The position numbers were made by a program, and so were the translations under genes. A stretch of 9,070 nucleotides of DNA, taken from Hellea balneolensis (lineage in GTDB: Bacteria; Pseudomonadota; Alphaproteobacteria; Caulobacterales; Maricaulaceae). Below the pieces are notes generated by a model that saw only the letters and a list, made by a program, of their open reading frames with translations, was not told where the DNA came from and did not search any database. The DNA lies in the NCBI GenBank assembly GCA_003233025.1, contig QIKS01000283.1:1-9070 (forward strand). Direction: 5' to 3'. Shown in pieces: positions 1 through 4,926 of the stretch (its first letter is position 1; each line of letters starts with the position of its first letter).

Positions 1-350
1 CTCGGGCGGGCATTCGTTTTGATGAAGACAGTAAAAGCGCGCTGGTCGGGGCTTTGGTGCGCATTGGGGATAATTTGCGCGACGGGGCAGGCAGTAAACC
101 CAATACTTGGTATTTCTTCGCTGGCGCGGACGCGGAAGCGATTAGCTACGCGCCCAATAGTATTAGAAGCCTAAATTCGGGCGGGTTCCATTTGCAAGAA
201 CGTATCTTGGTTGGTGACGCTCAAGCGGGGCTTGGCTACCGTATTGGCGCTGCGGATTTTGCCTTTACGTATTTCAAGAGACAGGCAAGCGCAGATAATT
301 TTAGCTTTAATGAAGACGCCGCCGCGTTTTCAATTACCTTGAAACGCTAG
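1..350 (+). CDS. C-terminal part of a probable LpxR-like (DUF2219) outer-membrane lipid A deacylase
   Basis: The reading frame is open from base 3 to the TAG at 348-350; the gene starts upstream of the window, so only about 115 residues are visible. The protein alternates short polar and aromatic stretches, as in outer-membrane beta-strands, and ends in an amphipathic strand (AAAFSITLKR). The order of a Gly/Asp-rich turn, a segment with LVGDAQAGLGYRIG, then FAFTYFKRQ and a final strand resembles the C-terminus of the DUF2219/LpxR family, which removes the 3'-acyloxyacyl group of lipid A at the outer membrane. This assignment rests on remembered family pattern; the catalytic N-terminal residues are outside the window. 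It could be another beta-barrel protein. It lies on the same strand as nrdB but 137 bp away, with NrdR-like sites between, so it is probably not in the nrdB operon. Confidence 0.5.
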   Translation, partial: RAGIRFDEDSKSALVGALVRIGDNLRDGAGSKPNTWYFFAGADAEAISYAPNSIRSLNSGGFHLQERILVGDAQAGLGYRIGAADFAFTYFKRQASADNFSFNEDAAAFSITLKR

Positions 351-429
351 GCTGTGGCGACCATTTAGGGCTGTATGCACAAAATTTTTCACTGATTTGA
401 GAATAGCCGCTTGCGCCGCCTCGACCATA

Positions 430-439
430 CAATATATGG
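430..439 (+). promoter_or_regulatory. NrdR box 1 (candidate)
   Basis: The sequence CAATATATGG fits the core CWATATWTWG of NrdR boxes in nine of ten positions. NrdR is the ATP/dATP-sensing repressor of ribonucleotide reductase genes and binds paired boxes. The centre of this site is 31 bp (three helical turns) from the second box, which is the usual arrangement. A -35-like TTGCGC at 411-416 and a -10-like TATATG at 433-438 (16-bp spacer) would place the box over the promoter, but that promoter is a weak guess. Confidence 0.7.
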
Positions 440-460
440 TAAAAACTGATTCACATATAT

Positions 461-470
461 CTATATATAG
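461..470 (+). promoter_or_regulatory. NrdR box 2 (candidate)
   Basis: CTATATATAG is a perfect 10-bp palindrome matching the NrdR core consensus. It ends 17 bp before the nrdB start codon, and its centre lies 31 bp from that of box 1. Two correctly phased boxes directly upstream of a ribonucleotide reductase gene make NrdR control the natural reading. Confidence 0.75.
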
Positions 471-487
471 ACGGCGAGAGGAATGTT

Positions 488-1525
488 ATGGCCAATCAGA
501 TTATCACCGGGGGCACAAAACCGGGTTTGCTAACACCATCTGTCGGTTATAAACCGTTTCGCTACCCTTGGGCCTTTGATTTTTGGCAAAAGCAACAACA
601 AGTCCACTGGCTGCCGGAAGAAATTCCTTTGGGTGAGGATTGCAAGGACTGGGCCAATAATTTAACGGATTCTGAGCGCAATTTGCTGACCCAGATTTTC
701 AGGTTTTTCACTCAGGGCGATATTGAGGTGAATGACAATTATATGGAGCATTATGCCCGGGTGTTTAAGCCGGTGGAGTTGAAAATGATGATTGCCGCTT
801 TTTCCAATATGGAAACGGTGCACATTGCCGCCTATGCTTTGCTGATCGAGACGGTGGGCATGCCGGAATCAGAGTTTTCCGCATTTATGGAATATGAGGC
901 CATGGCAGCTAAACACAATTATATGAAAGAATTTGGCACCGATAGCCATGAGGATATTGCCCGCTCGCTGGCCATGTTTGGCGGCTTTACCGAAGGGCTG
1001 CAATTGTTTGCATCCTTTGCTATGTTGATGAATTTCCCGCGCCTGAACAAAATGAAAGGCATGGGCCAGATTGTCACCTGGTCAGTTCGTGATGAAAGCT
1101 TGCACTGTGAGGGCATGATTAAATTGTATCACACCTTTGCTAAAGAAACCGGTTGCGTGACCCAATCGGTCAAGGATGACATTATTGATTGTGCGAAAAC
1201 CGTTGTTAGCCATGAGGATAAATTTATCGACCTCGCCTTTGAAATGGGGCCAGTCGAGGGGATGACCAAAGAGGATATCAAAGCCTATATTCGCTATATT
1301 GCCGACTGGCGCTTAGGTCAGCTTGATTTGCCGCCCGTCTACGGGGCTGACAAGCATCCCCTGCCTTGGCTCACCGAGATTTTAAATGGTGTGGAACATG
1401 CTAATTTCTTTGAAGCAAGAGCGACGGAATATTCCAAGGGGGCCAGTCAAGGGGATTGGCACGGCGATGACGGGGTTTGGGGCATGTTCGATAAAGCGAA
1501 AGATAAAGCCTCCGCCGGATCCTAA
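488..1525 (+). CDS. nrdB: Ribonucleoside-diphosphate reductase subunit beta (class I, NrdB/R2)
   Basis: This 345-residue protein is the small subunit of class I ribonucleotide reductase, which makes deoxyribonucleotides by generating a tyrosyl radical next to a di-iron centre and passing it to NrdA. All expected residues can be placed: iron ligands D78, E109, H112 (in ETVHIAAY), E169, E203 and H206 (in RDESLH), and the radical tyrosine Y116, four residues after H112. The spacing D78 to E109 equals the E. coli D84 to E115 spacing. Y315 in the C-terminal tail (TEYSKG) is a possible counterpart of the E. coli radical-transfer Y356; this is inference. The start ATG has GAGAGG six bases upstream. 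No nrdA lies in the window, so the large subunit is encoded elsewhere. The paired boxes upstream suggest repression by NrdR when dATP is abundant. Confidence 0.97.
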   Translation: MANQIITGGTKPGLLTPSVGYKPFRYPWAFDFWQKQQQVHWLPEEIPLGEDCKDWANNLTDSERNLLTQIFRFFTQGDIEVNDNYMEHYARVFKPVELKMMIAAFSNMETVHIAAYALLIETVGMPESEFSAFMEYEAMAAKHNYMKEFGTDSHEDIARSLAMFGGFTEGLQLFASFAMLMNFPRLNKMKGMGQIVTWSVRDESLHCEGMIKLYHTFAKETGCVTQSVKDDIIDCAKTVVSHEDKFIDLAFEMGPVEGMTKEDIKAYIRYIADWRLGQLDLPPVYGADKHPLPWLTEILNGVEHANFFEARATEYSKGASQGDWHGDDGVWGMFDKAKDKASAGS

Positions 1526-1527
1526 AT

Positions 1528-1554
1528 GGTCACAAGCCTAGGGCTTGACCCTAG
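1528..1554. terminator. Hairpin between convergent nrdB and TadE-like genes, possible bidirectional terminator
   Basis: Two mutually exclusive foldings are visible. One is a perfect stem CTAGGG (1538-1543) / CCCTAG (1549-1554) with a CTTGA loop. The other pairs GGTCA+AGCC (1528-1532, 1535-1538) with GGCT+TGACC (1542-1550), a nine-pair stem with a two-base bulge. The structure begins two bases after the nrdB stop and contains the stop codon of the minus-strand gene. There is no clear T-run on either side, so a classical intrinsic terminator is not proved; it could instead block read-through weakly or protect 3' ends. Confidence 0.35.
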
Positions 1555-2168
1555 TTACAATTAGCGCGCGGGGCGCTGCCTGAACCCGTCAAGGTGCAAT
1601 TTACTGTCGAACCGCCACCGTTAGAGAACGGAATAGATTTCGACCGGCGCGGTTTGAGCATAAAGGTCTCGTTGAGCGTCGGTGTGCCGACAAATTCACG
1701 AGACGGCGAGCGGTAGACATATTCTAAGCGCGTAACCACAAGCCCCGATGTTTCATTGAGCAAGTTGGGGCTAACCGCAGAGGGGTCGAACTTACTTGAA
1801 AACCCAGACCCTATTTTTGCATAACCCATTTCCTGAACAACGCCATTCACATCCATCTCGAAACTAATGATATCGACGCTAAGGTCCGTCGCCTGTGTAT
1901 GATTAATGTTCATTACAGACAGTGTAGCATTGAGCACATCTTCTATATCATCATCGTCAGCGGTGGTTATTTGTGTCATGAGGTCACCAGTAACAGATGT
2001 GGCATGGGACACATTTCTATCGGCGGTTACCAGCAGAGAAATTTCGGCAAGCCCGATATAAAGGATTATCATAACTGGCGCAATAAAAGCAAATTCGATA
2101 GCCGCAACGCCGTCTTTATTTTTTACAAATGGGTTGCTTGAAACTGATTTGAGCAGTGTTGTAAACAT
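1551..2168 (-). CDS. TadE-family minor pseudopilin (second of a pair, TadG/TadF-like position)
   Basis: This 205-residue protein has a prepilin-like N-terminus: a basic leader ending KNKDG20, then VAAIE25, with glutamate at +5 after the glycine, followed by a hydrophobic segment to about residue 47. This is the cleavage and membrane signature of TadE/TadF pseudopilins, matured by the CpaA/TadV peptidase and needed for Flp pilus assembly. The rest is a periplasmic domain with two C-terminal cysteines (in VNCTL and ANCN). I chose the ATG at 2168 because a strong GGAGG lies eight bases upstream; an in-frame ATG at 2210 lies inside the preceding gene and would put 14 residues before MFTTLLKS. The gene starts one base after the previous stop, implying translational coupling. 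At 205 residues it is much shorter than long TadG proteins with a von Willebrand-type domain, so I call it TadE-like. Confidence 0.85.
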   Translation of the reverse strand: MFTTLLKSVSSNPFVKNKDGVAAIEFAFIAPVMIILYIGLAEISLLVTADRNVSHATSVTGDLMTQITTADDDDIEDVLNATLSVMNINHTQATDLSVDIISFEMDVNGVVQEMGYAKIGSGFSSKFDPSAVSPNLLNETSGLVVTRLEYVYRSPSREFVGTPTLNETFMLKPRRSKSIPFSNGGGSTVNCTLTGSGSAPRANCN

Positions 2169-2169
2169 T

Positions 2170-2790
2170 TTACCCTCCTCCCACAGGCGCATTTCCCCCA
2201 AAAGGTTCATTTCTGAACGCGGTAACGGCGGTAATAACCCGTGTGTTTCCAGACGAGTTGGCCAGCTTGGTCAATGCGGACGGAACGGCTAATGTATGAA
2301 AATATTGCGTGCGGACAATCACAACATCACCGCCAATAGTTGCTGTGTACGTATCTGCTGGCAACACCGGTGGCGCGCTTTGGCAATCGTCAATTTCCTC
2401 TTGGCTGCCCGTACATTCTTCCGGTGATGAGGGTAGGCTCAGATCGGTAAATTTTCCAGTCGCTGCGGAAATGACATCAACACGCAAATTATCACAACTG
2501 CCAACACCGCTCATATTGGCGCAAATGGCATCTTTAAATGCGGCTGAGCTATTGCCTGCGCTTTGAAATTCACCTGTTCGGATATCGCGTGAAGCTTCAG
2601 CCGTGGCGTGTTCAATTATTGAGCCGATGAAAAAAATCACGGCAAGTTCAATGATGCCAAACAGCAGCGCCATGAAAGGGATACCCAATATGGCAAATTC
2701 AAGTGCTGTTGCCCCTTTTGCATTTTGCGCGTAACGCGCGGCAAATCTCTGTTTTCGTGCGTTCGGTTTACGCAATAATCTCACTGCCAT
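2170..2790 (-). CDS. tadE: TadE-family minor pseudopilin (first of a pair)
   Basis: The protein has 206 residues. A basic leader (RKPNARKQRFAARYAQNAKG26) precedes ATALE31, giving the prepilin Gly-cleavage site with glutamate at +5, then a hydrophobic helix to about residue 56 and HATAEASRDIRTGEF, a typical TadE continuation. A periplasmic domain with cysteines in pairs (ICAN...SCDN and EECTG...DDC) follows. TadE proteins are minor pseudopilins of the Tad secretion/pilus system, processed by the prepilin peptidase and working at the inner membrane. The ATG at 2790, with GGTGGTGGG upstream, is preferred to a TTG at 2835, which would add 15 residues before the leader. It is followed within one base by a second TadE-like gene and preceded, 116 bp upstream, by the secretin-N protein gene. 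A TTAACCAT motif and a dyad in that gap suggest possible separate control. Confidence 0.88.
   Translation of the reverse strand: MAVRLLRKPNARKQRFAARYAQNAKGATALEFAILGIPFMALLFGIIELAVIFFIGSIIEHATAEASRDIRTGEFQSAGNSSAAFKDAICANMSGVGSCDNLRVDVISAATGKFTDLSLPSSPEECTGSQEEIDDCQSAPPVLPADTYTATIGGDVVIVRTQYFHTLAVPSALTKLANSSGNTRVITAVTAFRNEPFGGNAPVGGG
2173..2181 (-). promoter_or_regulatory. Shine-Dalgarno that fixes the start of the second TadE-like gene
   Basis: Read on the minus strand, GGAGGAGGG sits four bases (2169-2172) before the ATG at 2168, with its core GGAGG (2181-2177) eight bases away. It also encodes the last three glycines of the upstream TadE protein, whose TAA is at 2172-2170. One sequence therefore serves as both C-terminus and ribosome binding site, which supports coupled translation and excludes the longer start at 2210. 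Confidence 0.8.
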
Positions 2791-2848
2791 AATATATCCC
2801 ACCACCAAGTTTCTTGACGATAAATGAAGCGTCAATTCCGCTATACCC

Positions 2849-2864
2849 TAGCAAATTTTTGCTA
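2849..2864. repeat. Dyad upstream of tadE
   Basis: TAGCAAA (2849-2855) and TTTGCTA (2858-2864) form a perfect 7-bp inverted repeat around TT. It lies 59 bp upstream of the tadE start, between the secretin-N gene and tadE. With a two-base spacing it fits an operator better than an RNA hairpin, but no regulator can be named. Confidence 0.4.
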
Positions 2865-2881
2865 ACGGACGCTTAAATCTT

Positions 2882-2889
2882 ATGGTTAA
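2882..2889 (-). promoter_or_regulatory. TTAACCAT motif, candidate CtrA half-site upstream of tadE
   Basis: TTAACCAT on the minus strand equals the half-site reported for the alphaproteobacterial cell-cycle regulator CtrA. A second TTAA follows after nine bases (2876-2873), not the canonical seven, so a full site is not formed. It is 92 bp upstream of the tadE start in the 116-bp gap. Confidence 0.35.
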
Positions 2890-2906
2890 GGAAATGTGAG
2901 TACGCG

Positions 2907-3551
2907 TTAATTGCGTGTTGGTTGTCCGCGTCCCGCACCTCGGTTGTTATTTGAGGTTGGAGGAGAGGTGTTTTGGTTGGAGGGAGCCAGGCTCTGAGCA
3001 GCCGGTTCTCCATTTAAGTCTTGTTGTGCGCTATTGCCAAATTGATCTTGTTGTAGTGTTTGAACATTGAGCGTATCCGCAGTATTTGCCGCACTGATCA
3101 CGGGTGAATTGACAATATTTGCACTTGTTGCGCTGTTGAGAGCGACAAATTGTAGACGGTCGCCTAATAAGGGTGTCGGCAGACATTCCGGCGTGCATGT
3201 ATAGCTTTCACGTCCCTGGCCGACATTATGCAGGCGAACACTTCCCTCTTGGGTGATGTTTTTAACCAATATGCTGGCATCAAGAACGATTTGGCCCAAT
3301 TCATCGAGAACAATAATATTGGTGCGACCATAACTGCGGCCGAGAATAAAGATGGTATTGGGAGAATGTACCGAAATATCAGCAATGCTCGGATTGCCGA
3401 CAATAACCGCTCCGGCCGGGGCAGGAAGATGCAATATCTCTGTTTTGTTTAAGTCCATGATATATTCTTGCCCCGTCGCGGTCATAGCCAACCAGGGCGT
3501 GAGAAAGATTATTAAAGAGGCAATAAGAGGCTTTGTGCAACGCTTAAACAT
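2907..3551 (-). CDS. Secreted pilus-assembly protein with secretin/pilus N-terminal domain and Gln/Asn-rich tail
   Basis: This 214-residue protein has an N-terminal signal peptide (basic start, hydrophobic residues about 8-24, probable cleavage near 26-28). Residues about 31-98 match the T2SS/T3SS pilus N-terminal domain: MDLNKTEILHLPAPAGAVIVGNP, then DISVHSPNTIFILGRSYGRTNIIVLDELGQ. The same pattern occurs in CpaC residues 54-126 (LPAGLADVVVANP; LLVGRQPGQTNAFFYGDNGQ), but there is no secretin domain. A C119xxxC123 pair (SYTCTPECLPTPLLGD) follows, a segment I recall in stand-alone proteins of this kind next to TadE genes. Residues about 164-214 are rich in Gln, Asn, Ser and Pro and end basic (RGAGRGQPTRN), probably disordered. 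AAGGA upstream of ATG 3551 supports the start. It heads the minus-strand group with two TadE-like genes and probably acts in the periplasm with the pilus secretin; the exact role is unknown. Confidence 0.85.
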   Translation of the reverse strand: MFKRCTKPLIASLIIFLTPWLAMTATGQEYIMDLNKTEILHLPAPAGAVIVGNPSIADISVHSPNTIFILGRSYGRTNIIVLDELGQIVLDASILVKNITQEGSVRLHNVGQGRESYTCTPECLPTPLLGDRLQFVALNSATSANIVNSPVISAANTADTLNVQTLQQDQFGNSAQQDLNGEPAAQSLAPSNQNTSPPTSNNNRGAGRGQPTRN

Positions 3552-3665
3552 GTTTTTTCCTTATCTGGTCACACTGTTTTATGCCCATGTGGTGAATGAA
3601 GGGTTTACAAAATACTATAAGAATAACGTTTTGACAGGGTGATTAAGCAAATATGGTGAAAATAA

Positions 3666-3680
3666 CAGGCTCGGAGCCTG
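3666..3680. repeat. Interrupted palindrome in the divergent region
   Basis: CAGGCTC (3666-3672) and GAGCCTG (3674-3680) are exact reverse complements around a single G. Odd-length symmetry of this kind suits a dimeric regulator or a short mobile palindrome. Its CAGGCT/AGCCTG arms recur in the palindrome inside cpaD at 7711-7732. There is no T-run after it on either strand, so it is not an intrinsic terminator. Confidence 0.45.
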
Positions 3681-3715
3681 ATCACGGATACCAAAAAAAA
3701 GCGTCTAATTATAAT

Positions 3716-3731
3716 GTATATATTTATATAC
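3716..3731. repeat. AT-rich dyad in the divergent region
   Basis: GTATATA (3716-3722) and TATATAC (3725-3731) form a perfect 7-bp inverted repeat around TT. It abuts TATAAT at 3710-3715, so it could be an operator overlapping a promoter or simply an easily melted AT stretch. Low complexity makes chance more likely than for the GC-rich palindromes here. Confidence 0.35.
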
Positions 3732-3820
3732 CCAAAATACCTGCAAAATATGACGTTTGGATAGCCTGTGATAAAGGCGGATCATATTTTTTGAAATTTA
3801 CGATATTTTTACCGTAACTT

Positions 3821-3835
3821 TTAAACGCATCGTAA
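3821..3835 (+). promoter_or_regulatory. CtrA-like full site upstream of flp
   Basis: TTAA (3821-3824), seven bases, then GTAA (3832-3835) matches the TTAA-N7-TTAA CtrA recognition pattern with one mismatch. It is 87 bp upstream of the flp start codon. CtrA activates the Flp pilin gene (pilA) of Caulobacter, so the placement is sensible, but the motif is short and the region AT-rich. Confidence 0.35.
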
Positions 3836-3879
3836 TTGTTGCTCCTTATGTTGCGAAGGGTCGGGGATGAGCCCTGTAT

Positions 3880-3897
3880 AGGGATTTTCCCTTTTTT
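3880..3897 (+). promoter_or_regulatory. Small hairpin with T-run in the flp leader
   Basis: AGGGA (3880-3884), loop TTT, TCCCT (3888-3892) is followed by TTTTT (3893-3897), 25 bp before the flp ATG. It looks like a very short terminator or attenuator, although a 5-bp stem with a three-base loop is weak. A competing pairing exists upstream (GGG at 3864-3866 or AGGG at 3857-3860 with CCC/CCCT at 3872-3875). Whether it affects flp expression depends on the transcription start, which I cannot place. Confidence 0.25.
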
Positions 3898-3921
3898 AAA
3901 CTGCATACGTGGGAGTTAGTT

Positions 3922-4128
3922 ATGCAAAATTTTATTACACGTTTCGTAAATGATGAGTCTGGTGCAACTGCAATTGAATATGGTTTGATTGCCGCTTTGA
4001 TTTCTGTTGGTATTATCGGTGCTGCAACAAGTTTGGGTACAGGTATTTCTGATCAGTTCCAAACAGTTTCTGACAGTGTTGCTGGTGCTGGTGGCGATGG
4101 TGATACACCTCCTCCTGCTGATCCATAG
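3922..4128 (+). CDS. flp: Flp-family type IVb major pilin
   Basis: At 68 residues this has the usual Flp size. A short leader (MQNFITRFVNDESG14) is followed by ATAIEY20 with glutamate at +5 and tyrosine at +6 after the cleavage glycine, then a hydrophobic helix to about residue 37 (GLIAALISVGIIGAAT). This is the Flp pilin signature; CpaA would cleave after G14 to give a mature subunit of 54 residues that polymerises into the adhesive pilus. The C-terminus is acidic and proline-rich (GDGDTPPPADP). GGGAG six bases before the ATG is a good ribosome binding site. Glycine codons are almost all GGT and alanine codons mostly GCT or GCA, unlike the neighbouring genes, consistent with very high expression. 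It is flanked by a long upstream control region and its own terminator, so it is probably transcribed largely as a single-gene unit. Confidence 0.96.
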   Translation: MQNFITRFVNDESGATAIEYGLIAALISVGIIGAATSLGTGISDQFQTVSDSVAGAGGDGDTPPPADP

Positions 4129-4175
4129 GGCTAATTTAGTCACTATTGGATCTCACTTGAGAAACACTTAATGAG

Positions 4176-4202
4176 AAGCCGCCCCTCTGGGGCGGTTTTT
4201 TT
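4176..4202 (+). terminator. Intrinsic terminator after flp
   Basis: CCGCCCC (4179-4185), loop TCT, GGGGCGG (4189-4195) is followed by seven T (4196-4202), and upstream AAG can extend the stem into the T-run. It begins 47 bp after the flp stop. This would separate abundant pilin mRNA from the lower-level cpa machinery genes, with some read-through possible. Confidence 0.92.
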
Positions 4203-4309
4203 GTTTTCAAGTCGGTTATAAACCACAAATTAACCCTAACTGGCTAGGTGTGCGCATTAGAAGTTCTTTTACTGGCAATACATATTGTCACTAATTTTCA
4301 GGGGATAAA

Positions 4310-4819
4310 ATGCTTATAACTCTCGCCATTATTATTATTTTTGCAGGCTGCATGCTCGCCGCCTGCTGGACGGATATGACCAGCATGACCATTCCCAACT
4401 GGATTAGCCTTGTTTTATTGGCTGGTTTTTTTGTGGTTAGTCCCTTTGTATGGCAAGGTTGGGACGTATTTGGCACCCATCTTTTGGTTGGCGGTATATT
4501 TTTCCTCGCAGGTATTGGCATGTTCGCACTGGGCTGGATGGGCGGCGGCGATGCCAAGTTATTGGCCGCGACTTCATTGTGGTGGGTGTGGAGCGATATT
4601 GTGATCTATCTTGTCTTTACAACACTTGCCGGCGGGGTTTTGGCTTTGGGGTTGATGTTGGGGCGCAAATATTTCCCGGCCAGTATTTTAAAAATCGATT
4701 GGTTGTACCGCTTGTTCAAAGATGAAAAGCGGATGCCTTATGGCCTTGCCTTGGCTTTTGGCGCTCTTATGACCTTGCCCAGAAGCGATATTTATCAATT
4801 TGCCACCGCAATAACTTGA
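4310..4819 (+). CDS. cpaA: Prepilin peptidase CpaA/TadV (A24 family)
   Basis: This 169-residue integral membrane aspartic peptidase cleaves, and in some cases methylates, type IVb prepilins; its substrates here would be Flp and the two TadE-like proteins. The two catalytic aspartates are visible: D22 in ACWTDMTSMTIPN and D81 in the GGGDAK motif (78-83). Hydrophobic segments cover about 1-19, 31-46, 57-76, 92-115 and 141-155. The C-terminal MPYGLALAFGAL is also typical of the family. It lacks the N-terminal cytoplasmic zinc domain of long PilD enzymes, as expected for CpaA/TadV. AGGGG five bases before the ATG supports the start. The 107 bp between the flp terminator and this gene contain TTATAAAC and TTAACCCTAAC but no promoter I can place. 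It opens the cpa gene cluster. Confidence 0.95.
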   Translation: MLITLAIIIIFAGCMLAACWTDMTSMTIPNWISLVLLAGFFVVSPFVWQGWDVFGTHLLVGGIFFLAGIGMFALGWMGGGDAKLLAATSLWWVWSDIVIYLVFTTLAGGVLALGLMLGRKYFPASILKIDWLYRLFKDEKRMPYGLALAFGALMTLPRSDIYQFATAIT

Positions 4820-4853
4820 TTTTCTTGAAAAAAGCAAAATAAATTCACACTTA

Positions 4854-4861
4854 TTAACCAT
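4854..4861 (+). promoter_or_regulatory. TTAACCAT motif, candidate CtrA half-site upstream of cpaB
   Basis: An exact TTAACCAT lies 65 bp before the cpaB start, in the 107-bp gap after cpaA. No TTAA lies seven bases upstream, so it is only a half-site. The gap length and this motif leave open a separate promoter for cpaB-cpaE. Confidence 0.35.
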
Positions 4862-4926
4862 GCTTTATCATATGAGGCGGTAGTTTTTAGACATAAGTGA
4901 GTTTGGGCAATCCCTGTGAGAGAAAT

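Larger units (their letters stand above)
3552..3921. other. Divergent AT-rich regulatory region between the minor-pilin group and flp
   Basis: I see no convincing gene in these 370 bp. The 60-codon minus-strand frame at 3724-3906 lacks a ribosome binding site and protein features. The region holds a TTGACA at 3631-3636 without a convincing -10, an interrupted palindrome at 3666-3680, an A8 run at 3693-3700, TATAAT at 3710-3715 next to an AT dyad at 3716-3731, a CtrA-like site at 3821-3835 and a hairpin just before flp. It must contain promoters for both directions, but I cannot place them firmly. Confidence 0.6.

Noticed and set aside
448..452. GATTC, a CcrM-type GANTC methylation site, between the NrdR boxes
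   Set aside because: About 0.5 such sites are expected by chance in a gap of this size, so one site alone is not evidence of methylation control.
2791..2835. TTG start for tadE adding 15 residues
   Set aside because: The ATG at 2790 has a GGTGGTGGG upstream and gives a normal prepilin leader; the extension has no supporting feature.
3631..3636. TTGACA as the -35 element of a promoter in the divergent region
   Set aside because: At spacings of 15-18 bp the best -10 is TATGGT with only a 15-bp spacer, so I do not annotate a promoter.
3693..3700. A8 run in the divergent region as a phase-variation tract
   Set aside because: An eight-base A run is common in AT-rich intergenic DNA, and no promoter elements flank it convincingly.
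3724..3906. 60-codon minus-strand open frame in the divergent region
   Set aside because: It has no ribosome binding site before its ATG, no recognisable domain or membrane signal, and lies in an AT-rich control region with several dyads.
4897..4926. GTG start for cpaB adding ten residues
   Set aside because: It would put polar residues with a cysteine before the membrane segment. The ATG at 4927 has a close GAGAG and gives the normal CpaB N-terminus.
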